A stretch of DNA of 64,000 nucleotides from Prolixibacteraceae bacterium (lineage in GTDB: Bacteria > Bacteroidota > Bacteroidia > Bacteroidales > Prolixibacteraceae): the NCBI GenBank assembly GCA_025210775.1, contig JAOARB010000007.1:148913-212912 (forward strand). Reading direction: 5' to 3'. Made by a program: the position numbers and the translations under genes. The notes under the pieces are model-generated. The model worked only from the letters and a program-made list of their open reading frames with translations, had not been told where the DNA came from and ran no database searches. Of this stretch, positions 47,536 to 56,740 are shown piece by piece; position 1 is the stretch's first letter, and each line of letters begins with the position of its first letter.

Positions 47536-48112
47536 TGTTTGTATGTGAAAAATGTTAAACAATGTGAAGTTATGAAAAAATGAGTATTTAGACAATTATA
47601 ATCCTATACATACTCCTTATTTAGAAACTAGTATGTCTATTCCTAGATTAATCCCGGCATCTCTTCTTCCTTAATACACCATCAATATACAATGCGTCTT
47701 ATAAGTGGGCTATGGAAAAAAGAGTGCTTTTAGGTAGAAAATATAAAAAATTAAAGCCGATGAGATAATGGAGGATAACGATAGTTTGATTATTTTTACT
47801 TCTAAAATAAATCATGGCCTATATAAAGAGGTGATTGGTAAAGAAAGACAGAAAATAGATCAGTTTTTATAGCTCTACTGAATGTGTAAAGTTGTCGATC
47901 TCCTTGTTTTTGTGATTTTTACTCCTTCAGAATAGGTGTGGTTTATGGTTTTTTGCTCTTTGAAATACTGATAATCAATAGGATAAATCAAGTTGTCGAT
48001 CCCCAGGTGTTTTTGTACTACCAGACATCGACAACTTTTGACCCTGTATTTTTGCCTTTTTTATTGCTAACGGAACCCATTATTCCGTATATTGCAACGC
48101 GTTTTTTGACGC
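47536..48112. promoter_or_regulatory. Probable CRISPR leader region
   Basis: About 580 bp of AT-rich sequence precede the first repeat. GTTGTCGAT occurs directly at 47891-47899 and 47992-48000 and inverted at 48027-48035; both direct copies are followed within about 10 bp by a GTTTTTG or GTGTTTTTG tract. A -7-like box TATTTTTG lies at 48047-48054. The opposite end carries the degenerate terminal repeat, so this is the leader side. No cas gene is present. Confidence 0.55.
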
Positions 48113-48987
48113 ATCTTAATTGTACCTTATTGGAATTGAAACTTAATTTTTCTGTTTCATACAGGCAGCATAGGCAATCTTAATTGTACCTTATTGGAAT
48201 TGAAACGACTTTCCAACAAGTCTAATTTCAGACAGTATGTTAAATCTTAATTGTACCTTATTGGAATTGAAACATTTGTAAGCAATCCACTTTTTGTTAA
48301 GCGTCTTGATATCTTAATTGTACCTTATTGGAATTGAAACTACGCATTGATAACAGTGTGTGCTTGAGATCTTACAATCTTAATTGTACCTTATTGGAAT
48401 TGAAACGTGTGATACTGATTTGCATTAGATCTAACACCACCGTAAATCTTAATTGTACCTTATTGGAATTGAAACTGGGGTTGAACTAAAGAATCATCAG
48501 CAACTCTTCATCTTAATTGTACCTTATTGGAATTGAAACATCATTTATATATAACTTAACCCATCCTGCTTCTGATCTTAATTGTACCTTATTGGAATTG
48601 AAACAGCCTCAAAGCTTTGACTATCCCGAAAATCGAATATCTTAATTGTACCTTATTGGAATTGAAACATCCAGATATAAAGGACGATCAATCACTAAGC
48701 TAAATCTTAATTGTACCTTATTGGAATTGAAACCAATATCCAGACTTCAGTAACCATATAGATTTTGATCTTAATTGTACCTTATTGGAATTGAAACTGT
48801 TACTGCAAATAGAATACATGCGGCCACGTCTATCTTAATTGTACCTTATTGGAATTGAAACTTCTTACAAGCTCTCTAATGTCAAAATATTTACTATCTT
48901 AATTGTACCTTATTGGAATTGAAACTTCATATGGCCAATCCCGATCGTTTTCGAGATTGTATCTTAATTGTACCTTATTGGAATTGA
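48113..48987 (+). CRISPR. CRISPR array, 14 repeats and 13 spacers, no cas genes in the window
   Basis: A 30-bp repeat (starts ATCTTAATTG, middle TACCTTATTG, ends GAATTGAAAC) recurs 13 times exactly, plus a last copy at 48961 that breaks off after GAATTGA. Spacers are 34, 37, 37, 36, 39, 34, 35, 34, 35, 34, 34, 34 and 35 nt. The repeat has little dyad symmetry and ends in ATTGAAAC, which is typical of types I-B or III. The degenerate last repeat puts the leader on the left and transcription on the plus strand. No Cas protein is encoded in the 48 kb to the left or 13 kb to the right. Confidence 0.98.
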
Positions 48988-49035
48988 GTTAGTTTCTTGG
49001 TCGCTAACTGTGTCACCCCCTTTGGGGGGTTTGTT
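48988..49035 (+). terminator. Hairpins directly after the CRISPR array
   Basis: GTTAG/CTAAC arms near 48988-49009 and a CCCCC-TTT-GGGGG hairpin at 49016-49029 followed by TTTG lie right after the last repeat. They could end the array transcript. Confidence 0.5.
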
Positions 49036-49462
49036 TTGAGGATAGGATATTGTTTCTACAATTATGTCATCCCTTCGGGATTTGGTTTGCGTTATGTGTT
49101 GAGATAGACTAACTGTATTCATTTTGGTGTTTGTATGTAAGCTACAATAATGTCTTCTATTCTCTTCTGTGTTTGATTTGCGTTATGTGATAAAATGAAC
49201 TAACTGTATTGATTTTGGTGTGTATGTAGGCTACAATCATATCATCTCTTCTCTTCGGGATTTTTTTGCGTTATGTGTTGAGATGAACTAACTGTATTCA
49301 TTTTGGTGTGTCTGTAAGCTACAATCATGTCTTCTATTTTCTTCGGGATTTTGTTTGCGTTATGTGTTGAGATGATCTAATTGTATTGATTTTGGTGTGT
49401 ATGTGAGCTGCAATCATGTTGTTTATTGGGGATTTGGTTTATGTATTGAAATAATCTAATGG
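49036..49462. repeat. Tandem repeat family A, about 90-bp period
   Basis: The phrase GCGTTATGTG recurs at 49089, 49180, 49268 and 49357, spaced 91, 88 and 89 bp. Each unit goes on with AACTAACTGTATT, ATTTTGGTGTGT and GCTACAATCATGT, then a CTTCGGGATTT hairpin segment. Partial units flank both ends. The units have no shared open frame and look non-coding. Confidence 0.88.
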
Positions 49463-49498
49463 TATAGGATAATAATGTAATTTTATTGATTGTCAGAT

Positions 49499-50130
49499 GG
49501 TTGGGTAAACACATGGGTTTACCCCTACGATGATGTAACGTGTTGATTATATGTGTTGTAGGGGGAGGTATGCGTGTCTACCCACTCCAATATACTGTAT
49601 TGATTTAATGCATATTGCACAAGGTTTGAATTGTAATTATCACATCTTTTCAACGGTTGGTTGGGTAGACACATGGATCTACCTTTACGATGATGCAACG
49701 TGTTGATTATATGTGTTGTTAGGGAAGGCCCGCGCGTCTACCCATTTAAATATATTGTATTGACTTAATGCATATTGCACAAGGTTTGGATTGTAATTAT
49801 CAGATCTCTTCAAAGGATGGTTGGGTAAACACATGGGTTTACCCCTACGATGATGCAACGTGTTGATTATATATTTTGTAGTGGGTAGATGTGCGTGTCT
49901 ACCTATTTAAATATATTGTATTGACTTAATGCATATTGTATAAGGCTTGTATTGTAATTATCAGATTTCTTCAAAGGATGCTTAGGTAAACACATGGCTT
50001 TACCCCTATGATGATGTAACATGTTGATTATATGTGTTGTAGGGGTAGACCCGCGTGTCTACCCATTTAAATATATTGTATTGACTTAATGCATATTGCA
50101 CAAGGTTTGGATTGTAATTATCACATCCCT
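49499..50130. repeat. Tandem repeat family B, four copies of about 160 bp, each with two hairpins
   Basis: Units begin at 49501, 49661, 49821 and 49982 (spacing 160, 160, 161). Each has a first palindrome GGGTAAAC-acatgg-GTTTACCC (variants in copies 2 and 4), then TGATTATATGTGTTG, a second palindrome best kept in copy 4 (GGGTAGAC-ccgcgt-GTCTACCC), and a TTGACTTAATGCATATTG block. I see no open frame through the units. Confidence 0.9.
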
Positions 50131-50614
50131 TCTGATTTTGTTGTGTAGAATCCTTCTTTTTTATATGTGTAATGCTTTTTTTTATTGTTGATTTCTTTTT
50201 ACTTACGATAATTTGTCTGTTTGGTGTTGTGTATTAGAACATGATTGTGTTTTGGGAGATATTGTGAAATATTAAAAGAAAATGAGTGAATTAAATCAAA
50301 TATTTGCATTGATCTCTTAATAAAAGAGTTTTATTGTAAAAGTTGCGTTGGTCTTATTTGGTTAATATGTTAATTAGTGCTCCATTTTGGTCTAATATTA
50401 AAATAAAATATCAAAATATTTTTAAGAAATGGCTTTTTTTATGATGATGGTCATATCCTTTGTCTATCGCCGTTGGTTGTGTTATTGTGTTTAAAATCAA
50501 TGTGATATTTAATGAGGTATTTACCTGTGCAGTGGTATTTCATGACAAAGCTCATGTTCTTCGGATTTAATAAGGAGTAAATTAAAGTTGTCTAATTATT
50601 AAATTCTACAGGAA
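50131..50614. other. Unique AT-rich region before the M43 protease gene
   Basis: About 480 bp follow the last family B unit and presumably hold the protease promoter. No gene or clear structure was seen. Confidence 0.5.
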
Positions 50615-53600
50615 ATGAAAAACTTTACCTTTATCATGGTATTCACCATGTTGTTTAGTTTTATGAGTTCTGCCCAAGAACTGACGCATCATCGATGTTC
50701 TAACAGTGAACAATATCGAGCTTACATGCAAAGTATTACTAAAGATCCTGCTTTAGCCAAACAGGTTCAGGAATCATTACAAAAATCTAATCAAACCACT
50801 ACCTTATTTAAGAAGAGTTATGTGCCGAAAGACAATAAGTATGTGATACCTATTGTCTTTCATATTATACATGACCATGGTGTGGAGAATATCTCTGACG
50901 AGAAAGTTCATGAAGCATTGGATATTATTAATACCGATTATGCTGCTGTTAACAGTGATCTAAGCCAGCTAGAGCGTTCTTTCTCTAATATTGTTGGGGT
51001 GCCTAATATCGAATTTCGATTGGCGAAGGTTGATCCTAATGGTAATTTTACTACCGGTATTACAAGAGATGTATCTCCTCTTACAGTTAATGGTAGTTGG
51101 GATCATCCAGAAGTGAAACGTATTAATACATGGCCTCACGAGAAATATTTGAATATATGGATCGTAAGAAGCTCTAATGGTAGTAATGGTTCGGCATGGG
51201 CTTATCTTCCTTATCAGGTGGACAATGACAGTTATGCTGATCTTGATGGTATTATTATCTCTTCATGGGCTTTTGGTGCAACTACAGAAGGTTATCATCG
51301 TATCTTGACTCACGAGATTGGTCACTTCTTTAATCTTTACCATACATGGAGTCCATGGCTTTCTTGTGGTGATAAAAATGCATGTAGTGAGGATGATGAG
51401 GTTGCAGATACACCTAACTGTACTGGTTATTATGGTGGTTGTGATGTTACTCATGTTAGTTGTGGATCTTTGGATATGATTCAGAACTATATGGATTATG
51501 CAAAATGTCCTGTTGCTTTTACTCGTGGTCAAGTTCAAAGGATGCATGCGGCTTTAAATTCAAAGGTGGCGCATCGTAATAATCTATGGAGTCAGGAAAA
51601 CTTAAATGCTACTTTGTATCCTAATTTTGTTTTGATTGATATTCAAGGTAAAAAACTTGTAGAAGGGAAAGCCAATGATGGAAGTTTTACTGAAGGTATT
51701 CAGGGGCGATTGGTGGATTATAAATTCAATAAAGAGAAATGGGATGCATCGAAGGTGACTTTCGAGAATGTTCCTCTAGGAACGACACCTGTGGTTACTT
51801 TGGTTAATGATCATGAGTTTCTTATTAAATTAGATGGAAAAGCTGCGACGCATCAACATAAAGATGATGGTTTGATGAAGGTTTCTTTTGATGCATCTTT
51901 GATGCAAGAAGGCGTTAATGTCGGTAGTAGTGTTTCTATTCCTGTTGTGTATAGAGATCCTTATGCTATCGTACATGTACAAACAGAAGGAATTCATGTA
52001 GATCCTCAAAATACATGGAAATTTTTCTCTATTAAGGGTACATCTAACTCTTATGGTTTGTGGTTTGATAAGGGTATGTTGCGTTTAGAGGCTTACCAAC
52101 AACCAATCGTATGTCAGGAAAACAGTGAGAATATTGTACCATTGACTTATGGTAGTACTATTGATAAGACCAAAGAGTGGAATCCTGGTGGAGCATATCC
52201 TAATGAGCATAACTTTGTTACTTCCAATTATACACAATGGAGTGGTCATACAGCCTTTTTAGGTTTCCAAGTGATCAATACAATGGGCGAGCCTATCTAT
52301 GGATGGATGAAAGTGGCTGTAAATAACGATGGAAATGCTGCTGATTTATTAGAATATGCATTTAATACAAATCCTAATGAAGGCATCTTGGCTGGACAAA
52401 GAGAAAATGAAATAGCAGCTTATACTGTTACAAGCGATATTTTCAATGAAAATAAGTTCTTAAATGATGGTTCTATTAATGCTTCTAGATTGATCTCTTT
52501 CTTGGATCGTTACCAATTGGTAGGAAACAAGACATTACAAAAAGATGTGGATTATACTATTGAGAATCTACCAGAAGGTTTGTCTTCTGTTCTTGTTGTG
52601 AATAATGGTGGTATTGATGTAAAAATTAATGGTAAAGCATCTGCTCATGCTGTTAGTGACAATAGTGTATTCTCTATCACTTTCTCTTCTTCTGTTTTTA
52701 CTGGTTCTGAGAGTTATACTAAAGCAATTCCATTTAAACTTTCGTTCCTTGATCCTTATAGAATCGTAACAGGGAAACTACAGAATGTAAAAGTAAATAG
52801 TGAAAATCAATGGAAATGGTTCTCTCTATTTAAAGGTGGTCCTGAATATGGTGATTGGCACTATGAAGCCAACCATATTAAGTTGGAGACTTACAACAAA
52901 GAGTGTGTAACAATGGCAGGAACACGTAATATTCGTCGCCTTACTAAAGGTGAGATTATTTCTGCATCTTCTAATTGGCAAGCACCAGGAGCTTATCCTG
53001 ACCAGTTGGATGTATTCCATAATGGATACTCTGCTTGGTATCATACCAATGGTTATATCGGTATCGTTTTCTCTATGAATGGAACGACCCACTATGGTTG
53101 GTTAAAAGGTGAGATGTATGGTCCTGGTACAGAGTTTACTGTTTCGGAATTTGGTTATAATGAAAAACCAAATGCTCCTATTCGAGCTGGAGAGGCAGAA
53201 GAGCCTGTCGTTATTGAAGCTGAGATTGTTTGTAATAAATCAGTGGTAGAAACTAATAATGAGGTACAGTATACCCTTCAGTGTGCACAAACTATCGATC
53301 GTTGTATTTGGACTTTCGAAGGAGCTACTCCTAATCAATATGTGGGGACTACTCCTCCGGCTGTTGTTTATGCTAATGCAGGTAGTTATGATGTTTCAGT
53401 TGCTTTGACTGTTGGGGATAAAACAGCTCGTATCCTTAAAGAAAACATTATTACTGTAAATCAACCTAAACCAGTAACAGCTGAGATCTTAGGAAATCAT
53501 TCGATGATTCGTACTGGTGAATCTGTTCTATTTAGTGTTGATGGTTCTTATCCTATTGAAAATTGCGTATGGCGTTTTGATGGTGGTACACCAAATCATT

Positions 53601-54427
53601 ATGAGGGTATTACTCCTCCTGAGATTGTTTATAGTAATGAGGGTGTTTATAATGTTGAAGCTACAGTAACTTTGGCAGGGAAGAATATTACAGTGGTGAA
53701 AGAGAATATGATTACTGTTAGAGAAGAGGTGCAAGGTGATTATTGTATTCCAGAGGTACGACCAATGTACTTAGGTTTGAAATTGACTGAAGTTGCAGTA
53801 AATTATAATGGTGAGCCTGTAACCCAAGAGGGATATGTTTTAGGAACAAGAACTTTTGAATTGCATACATCTGATTATAATGTCTTGGCAGCAACAGTGA
53901 CTCCAGCTTGGAATGATACACATGTTCGCTTCTGGATTGATTGGAATGGCAATGATGAGTTTGAAGACAATGAACATGTCGCTGATCTTAAAGGTCCATC
54001 TTCTAGGTATGGTGTTGTAGTAAGTGTTCCTGATCATGCTGTTTCGTCTACACGAATGAGATGTATGTTGTACTATGGAAATAAAGATAAGAAAGCTTGT
54101 GATGCCATTACTTATCAAGGAATGGTAGTCGATTATCCTGTACACATCAATAGAAATAAAAGATCTGTAGACCATTCTCAAATCAATCTTTTGGATGAAA
54201 CTGTTGCACCAAAGATATATCCTAACCCATGTTCTGAGAATCTGTCAATTGTATTGTCTGTGGATGCTACAGTTATATTGGCTACAATGGATGGTAAGAT
54301 TGTGATAGAGAGAAGAATGGAAAAAGGAGATAATATGATTGATGTTTCTTCTTTTGCTCCAGGTATCTATATCTTGAAAGTGACTAATTCTAATATGACA
54401 AAACAATTAAATGTCATGATTAAATAG
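50615..54427 (+). CDS. Secreted M43-family zinc metalloprotease with PKD, GEVED-like and T9SS domains
   Basis: The 1270-residue protein has a signal peptide (about 1-20) and a pro-region. The pappalysin-type catalytic domain has the zinc motif HEIGHFFNLYH at about 232-242 and a Met-turn segment MIQNYMDYAKC near 291. Two related beta modules follow (about 345-590 and 600-865), each with a DPY.IV...V....W.WFS/KFFS pattern. Next come two PKD domains (about 870-1035), a GEVED-like domain with VRFWIDWNGNDEFEDNE, and a type IX sorting tail (YPNPCSENLSIVL ... KQLNVMIK). It should be exported to the surface and degrade host or detrital protein. Confidence 0.93.
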   Translation: MKNFTFIMVFTMLFSFMSSAQELTHHRCSNSEQYRAYMQSITKDPALAKQVQESLQKSNQTTTLFKKSYVPKDNKYVIPIVFHIIHDHGVENISDEKVHEALDIINTDYAAVNSDLSQLERSFSNIVGVPNIEFRLAKVDPNGNFTTGITRDVSPLTVNGSWDHPEVKRINTWPHEKYLNIWIVRSSNGSNGSAWAYLPYQVDNDSYADLDGIIISSWAFGATTEGYHRILTHEIGHFFNLYHTWSPWLSCGDKNACSEDDEVADTPNCTGYYGGCDVTHVSCGSLDMIQNYMDYAKCPVAFTRGQVQRMHAALNSKVAHRNNLWSQENLNATLYPNFVLIDIQGKKLVEGKANDGSFTEGIQGRLVDYKFNKEKWDASKVTFENVPLGTTPVVTLVNDHEFLIKLDGKAATHQHKDDGLMKVSFDASLMQEGVNVGSSVSIPVVYRDPYAIVHVQTEGIHVDPQNTWKFFSIKGTSNSYGLWFDKGMLRLEAYQQPIVCQENSENIVPLTYGSTIDKTKEWNPGGAYPNEHNFVTSNYTQWSGHTAFLGFQVINTMGEPIYGWMKVAVNNDGNAADLLEYAFNTNPNEGILAGQRENEIAAYTVTSDIFNENKFLNDGSINASRLISFLDRYQLVGNKTLQKDVDYTIENLPEGLSSVLVVNNGGIDVKINGKASAHAVSDNSVFSITFSSSVFTGSESYTKAIPFKLSFLDPYRIVTGKLQNVKVNSENQWKWFSLFKGGPEYGDWHYEANHIKLETYNKECVTMAGTRNIRRLTKGEIISASSNWQAPGAYPDQLDVFHNGYSAWYHTNGYIGIVFSMNGTTHYGWLKGEMYGPGTEFTVSEFGYNEKPNAPIRAGEAEEPVVIEAEIVCNKSVVETNNEVQYTLQCAQTIDRCIWTFEGATPNQYVGTTPPAVVYANAGSYDVSVALTVGDKTARILKENIITVNQPKPVTAEILGNHSMIRTGESVLFSVDGSYPIENCVWRFDGGTPNHYEGITPPEIVYSNEGVYNVEATVTLAGKNITVVKENMITVREEVQGDYCIPEVRPMYLGLKLTEVAVNYNGEPVTQEGYVLGTRTFELHTSDYNVLAATVTPAWNDTHVRFWIDWNGNDEFEDNEHVADLKGPSSRYGVVVSVPDHAVSSTRMRCMLYYGNKDKKACDAITYQGMVVDYPVHINRNKRSVDHSQINLLDETVAPKIYPNPCSENLSIVLSVDATVILATMDGKIVIERRMEKGDNMIDVSSFAPGIYILKVTNSNMTKQLNVMIK

Positions 54428-54767
54428 TTTTGTTTTAGTTAGTTTTGATGGTCCTTAAATAATAGGTAATTTGTAGGGCTATTGCATATATGTTTGGGGA
54501 GGTCATCTTGTAAAAGATGGCCTCTTTTTCGTTATATATGATCTGTTGTTTTGTGTTGGTATTTGGGCGTATAATATCCCCTCTGTCTATTTATAAAGAA
54601 TCTGTATTGTCGTCTATTGTGAGAAGGTGCTATTCAATGGATGAGTAATGCATCAGTATGCTCTATTAGCTCCTTTTATTTAGAATTGTATTTTTATGCC
54701 TATAATATTTTGATTTAAGATGCTGTTTTGTTTTATTTACATGTGTTCATACATATTAACTAAGGCA
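54428..54767. other. Intergenic region with terminator
   Basis: About 340 bp lie between the protease and the first DUF3857 gene. Apart from the terminator at 54499-54529, no feature is seen. Confidence 0.5.
54499..54529 (+). terminator. Intrinsic terminator after the M43 protease
   Basis: An 11-bp stem GAGGTCATCTT / AAGATGGCCTC (one wobble) with loop GTAA is followed by TTTTT. Confidence 0.85.
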
Positions 54768-56687
54768 ATGTCGAAAACTAAATTTAACCTCTTCGTTGTA
54801 TTGATATTATTCTGTCTTAATATTAATGCACAAACCAATACTATTTATAAAGCTGCTACTATTGATCCTTCTCTTTTAATTGATGCCCATGCTGTGGTAC
54901 GATTGGAGAAAATGGAGATTGATATCAAATCAATCAAAAAAAAGCATGTCTCTATTGAGCGAGTCGTTACCCTTCTTGATTCAGATGGGTTGGATATGGT
55001 AGATTGTTTTATCTATTATGACAACAGTATGAGTATTGGACGATTACGTGCTACCATGTATGATCGTTTTGGAAAGCAGATAAAGAAATATACTGAAAAG
55101 AAATTTAATGATCTGAGTACCTCAGAAGGCTATACTGTTGTTTCTGATACGAGATTAAAAGTGCTTGATGTTCATCCTTATAGCTATCCTGTGACGGTTA
55201 AGTTTGAAGTTGAATATGACGATAGAACTACCTCATTTATTCCTCGATGGATTCCAATAAATAATTATCATTGTGCTATTGAAAAGAGTGTTTATATTGT
55301 TCGAAAAGAGCACATCGATAAAGATCAGGTATTGGAGCATAATTTTGATTCCTTTTCTGTTGAGGTAGATAAGAGTCCGAACCAGATTGAATATGTGTTA
55401 TCTAACCAAGGGGCTGTCGATTCTGAATATCTAGATCATGGTATTTTGAAAACTACTCCTGTGGTGGAGGTTAATTTGTATGAGTTCTCTTACAAAGGTG
55501 TCGCTGGTGAGGCCTATAATTTTAAGGAGCTAGGTTCGTGGTATTATGATCATTTTATACAAGACCACTATTCCCTAAAGCCAGAGAGTGTGGCAAAAGT
55601 GAAAGCTTTGATAAAGGGAATCACTTCACCTGAACAAAAAGCTAGGGTACTTTATCATTATCTACAGAACCATACGCGTTATATTAATGTCTTGCTAGAT
55701 AAAAGTGGTTATGAACCGATGTATGCAGATCAAGTAGCAAAATTGGGCTATGGTGATTGTAAAGGGTTGAGTAACTATATGAAGGCATTGTTAGATGTGG
55801 CAGAAGTTCCCTCATATCATACACTTATCTATTATGGATGTGGAAAGGAGATGGATACAACAAAAATCGCAATGCAAGGGAATCATATGATTCTAAATAT
55901 TCCTCTTGAAGGGAAAGATATTTGGTTGGAATGTACCTCTTCTTTTCTTCCTTTTGGTTATTTGTCTAAATCTATTAGAAATAAGAATGTAATGGTGATT
56001 ACTCCAGAAGGAGGGGTGATAAAGAAGACAACCAATTTCCCTGATTCTATTAATGTTTCTTCGACCAAAGTGGATTTTCTTGTTGACTCTATAGGTGGGG
56101 CTAAGGTTACCATCGAACGTAACTCTTCGGATATAAATTATTATAAGGCTAGTTCTGTTGAACAATTAGTGGAAAAGGAACAGATTCATTACTATAAAAA
56201 AGAGTGGTGGAAAGCAGATAAGTTTCATATTGATGAGATTACTTTCTCTAAAGATACAATGAATTTTATTTTTACAGAGAAGCTTAATGGTTACATTGAT
56301 AACCTAGTGGTTCCTTCTGGAAAAGAGGCCCTTGTCCCACTGAGTCTATTTACTTCTTTTGAAAAAAATATTCCAAAATATAGACATAGAAGAAATGATT
56401 TTAAGATCTATAATGGAGAGGTCTTTGTTGTTGATTATTGTTTTCATATGCCGGAGAACTATGATAGTAAAGTAGAAGAGGATCAGACTGTTTTCGAAAA
56501 TAAATATGGAAAATATAAATCGACCTTAAAACAAACGGATGATAGAACAATCGTTTTTCATAGAGAGGTGACTCTTAATAGAGGAACATACAAAGCAGAA
56601 GAGTATGGTGACTTTAGAGATTTTATTGCTGAAGTGAATTATAACGATAGCTTTAGCTTGCGTATCAAATCATTACAAAAATTATAA
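54768..56687 (+). CDS. DUF3857/transglutaminase-like exported protein
   Basis: The start at 54768 gives 639 residues with the signal peptide MSKTKFNLFVVLILFCLNINAQ. An N-terminal DUF3857 beta domain (about 45-250) is followed by a transglutaminase-type core (about 285-430). There, LGYGDCKGLSNYMKALL supplies the catalytic Cys, and GNHMILNIP with WLECTSS supply the His and an Asp/Glu position. A C-terminal beta domain completes it. The protein is periplasmic or surface-exposed; family members are uncharacterised. A second DUF3857 gene starts 53 bp downstream of its stop. Confidence 0.88.
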   Translation: MSKTKFNLFVVLILFCLNINAQTNTIYKAATIDPSLLIDAHAVVRLEKMEIDIKSIKKKHVSIERVVTLLDSDGLDMVDCFIYYDNSMSIGRLRATMYDRFGKQIKKYTEKKFNDLSTSEGYTVVSDTRLKVLDVHPYSYPVTVKFEVEYDDRTTSFIPRWIPINNYHCAIEKSVYIVRKEHIDKDQVLEHNFDSFSVEVDKSPNQIEYVLSNQGAVDSEYLDHGILKTTPVVEVNLYEFSYKGVAGEAYNFKELGSWYYDHFIQDHYSLKPESVAKVKALIKGITSPEQKARVLYHYLQNHTRYINVLLDKSGYEPMYADQVAKLGYGDCKGLSNYMKALLDVAEVPSYHTLIYYGCGKEMDTTKIAMQGNHMILNIPLEGKDIWLECTSSFLPFGYLSKSIRNKNVMVITPEGGVIKKTTNFPDSINVSSTKVDFLVDSIGGAKVTIERNSSDINYYKASSVEQLVEKEQIHYYKKEWWKADKFHIDEITFSKDTMNFIFTEKLNGYIDNLVVPSGKEALVPLSLFTSFEKNIPKYRHRRNDFKIYNGEVFVVDYCFHMPENYDSKVEEDQTVFENKYGKYKSTLKQTDDRTIVFHREVTLNRGTYKAEEYGDFRDFIAEVNYNDSFSLRIKSLQKL

Positions 56688-56740
56688 CCATTGTTCCCTA
56701 TATCTCTTTGAGAGTATGTGACAATAAAACAAAAAGAATA

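Noticed and set aside
47938..48183. 81-codon frame running into the first CRISPR repeats
   Set aside because: It crosses the leader and two CRISPR repeats, so it is an artefact of the array.
48113..50130. Integron or attC-like cassette array
   Set aside because: The palindromes in the tandem units do not separate open reading frames, no integrase is nearby, and the first part is a clear CRISPR array.
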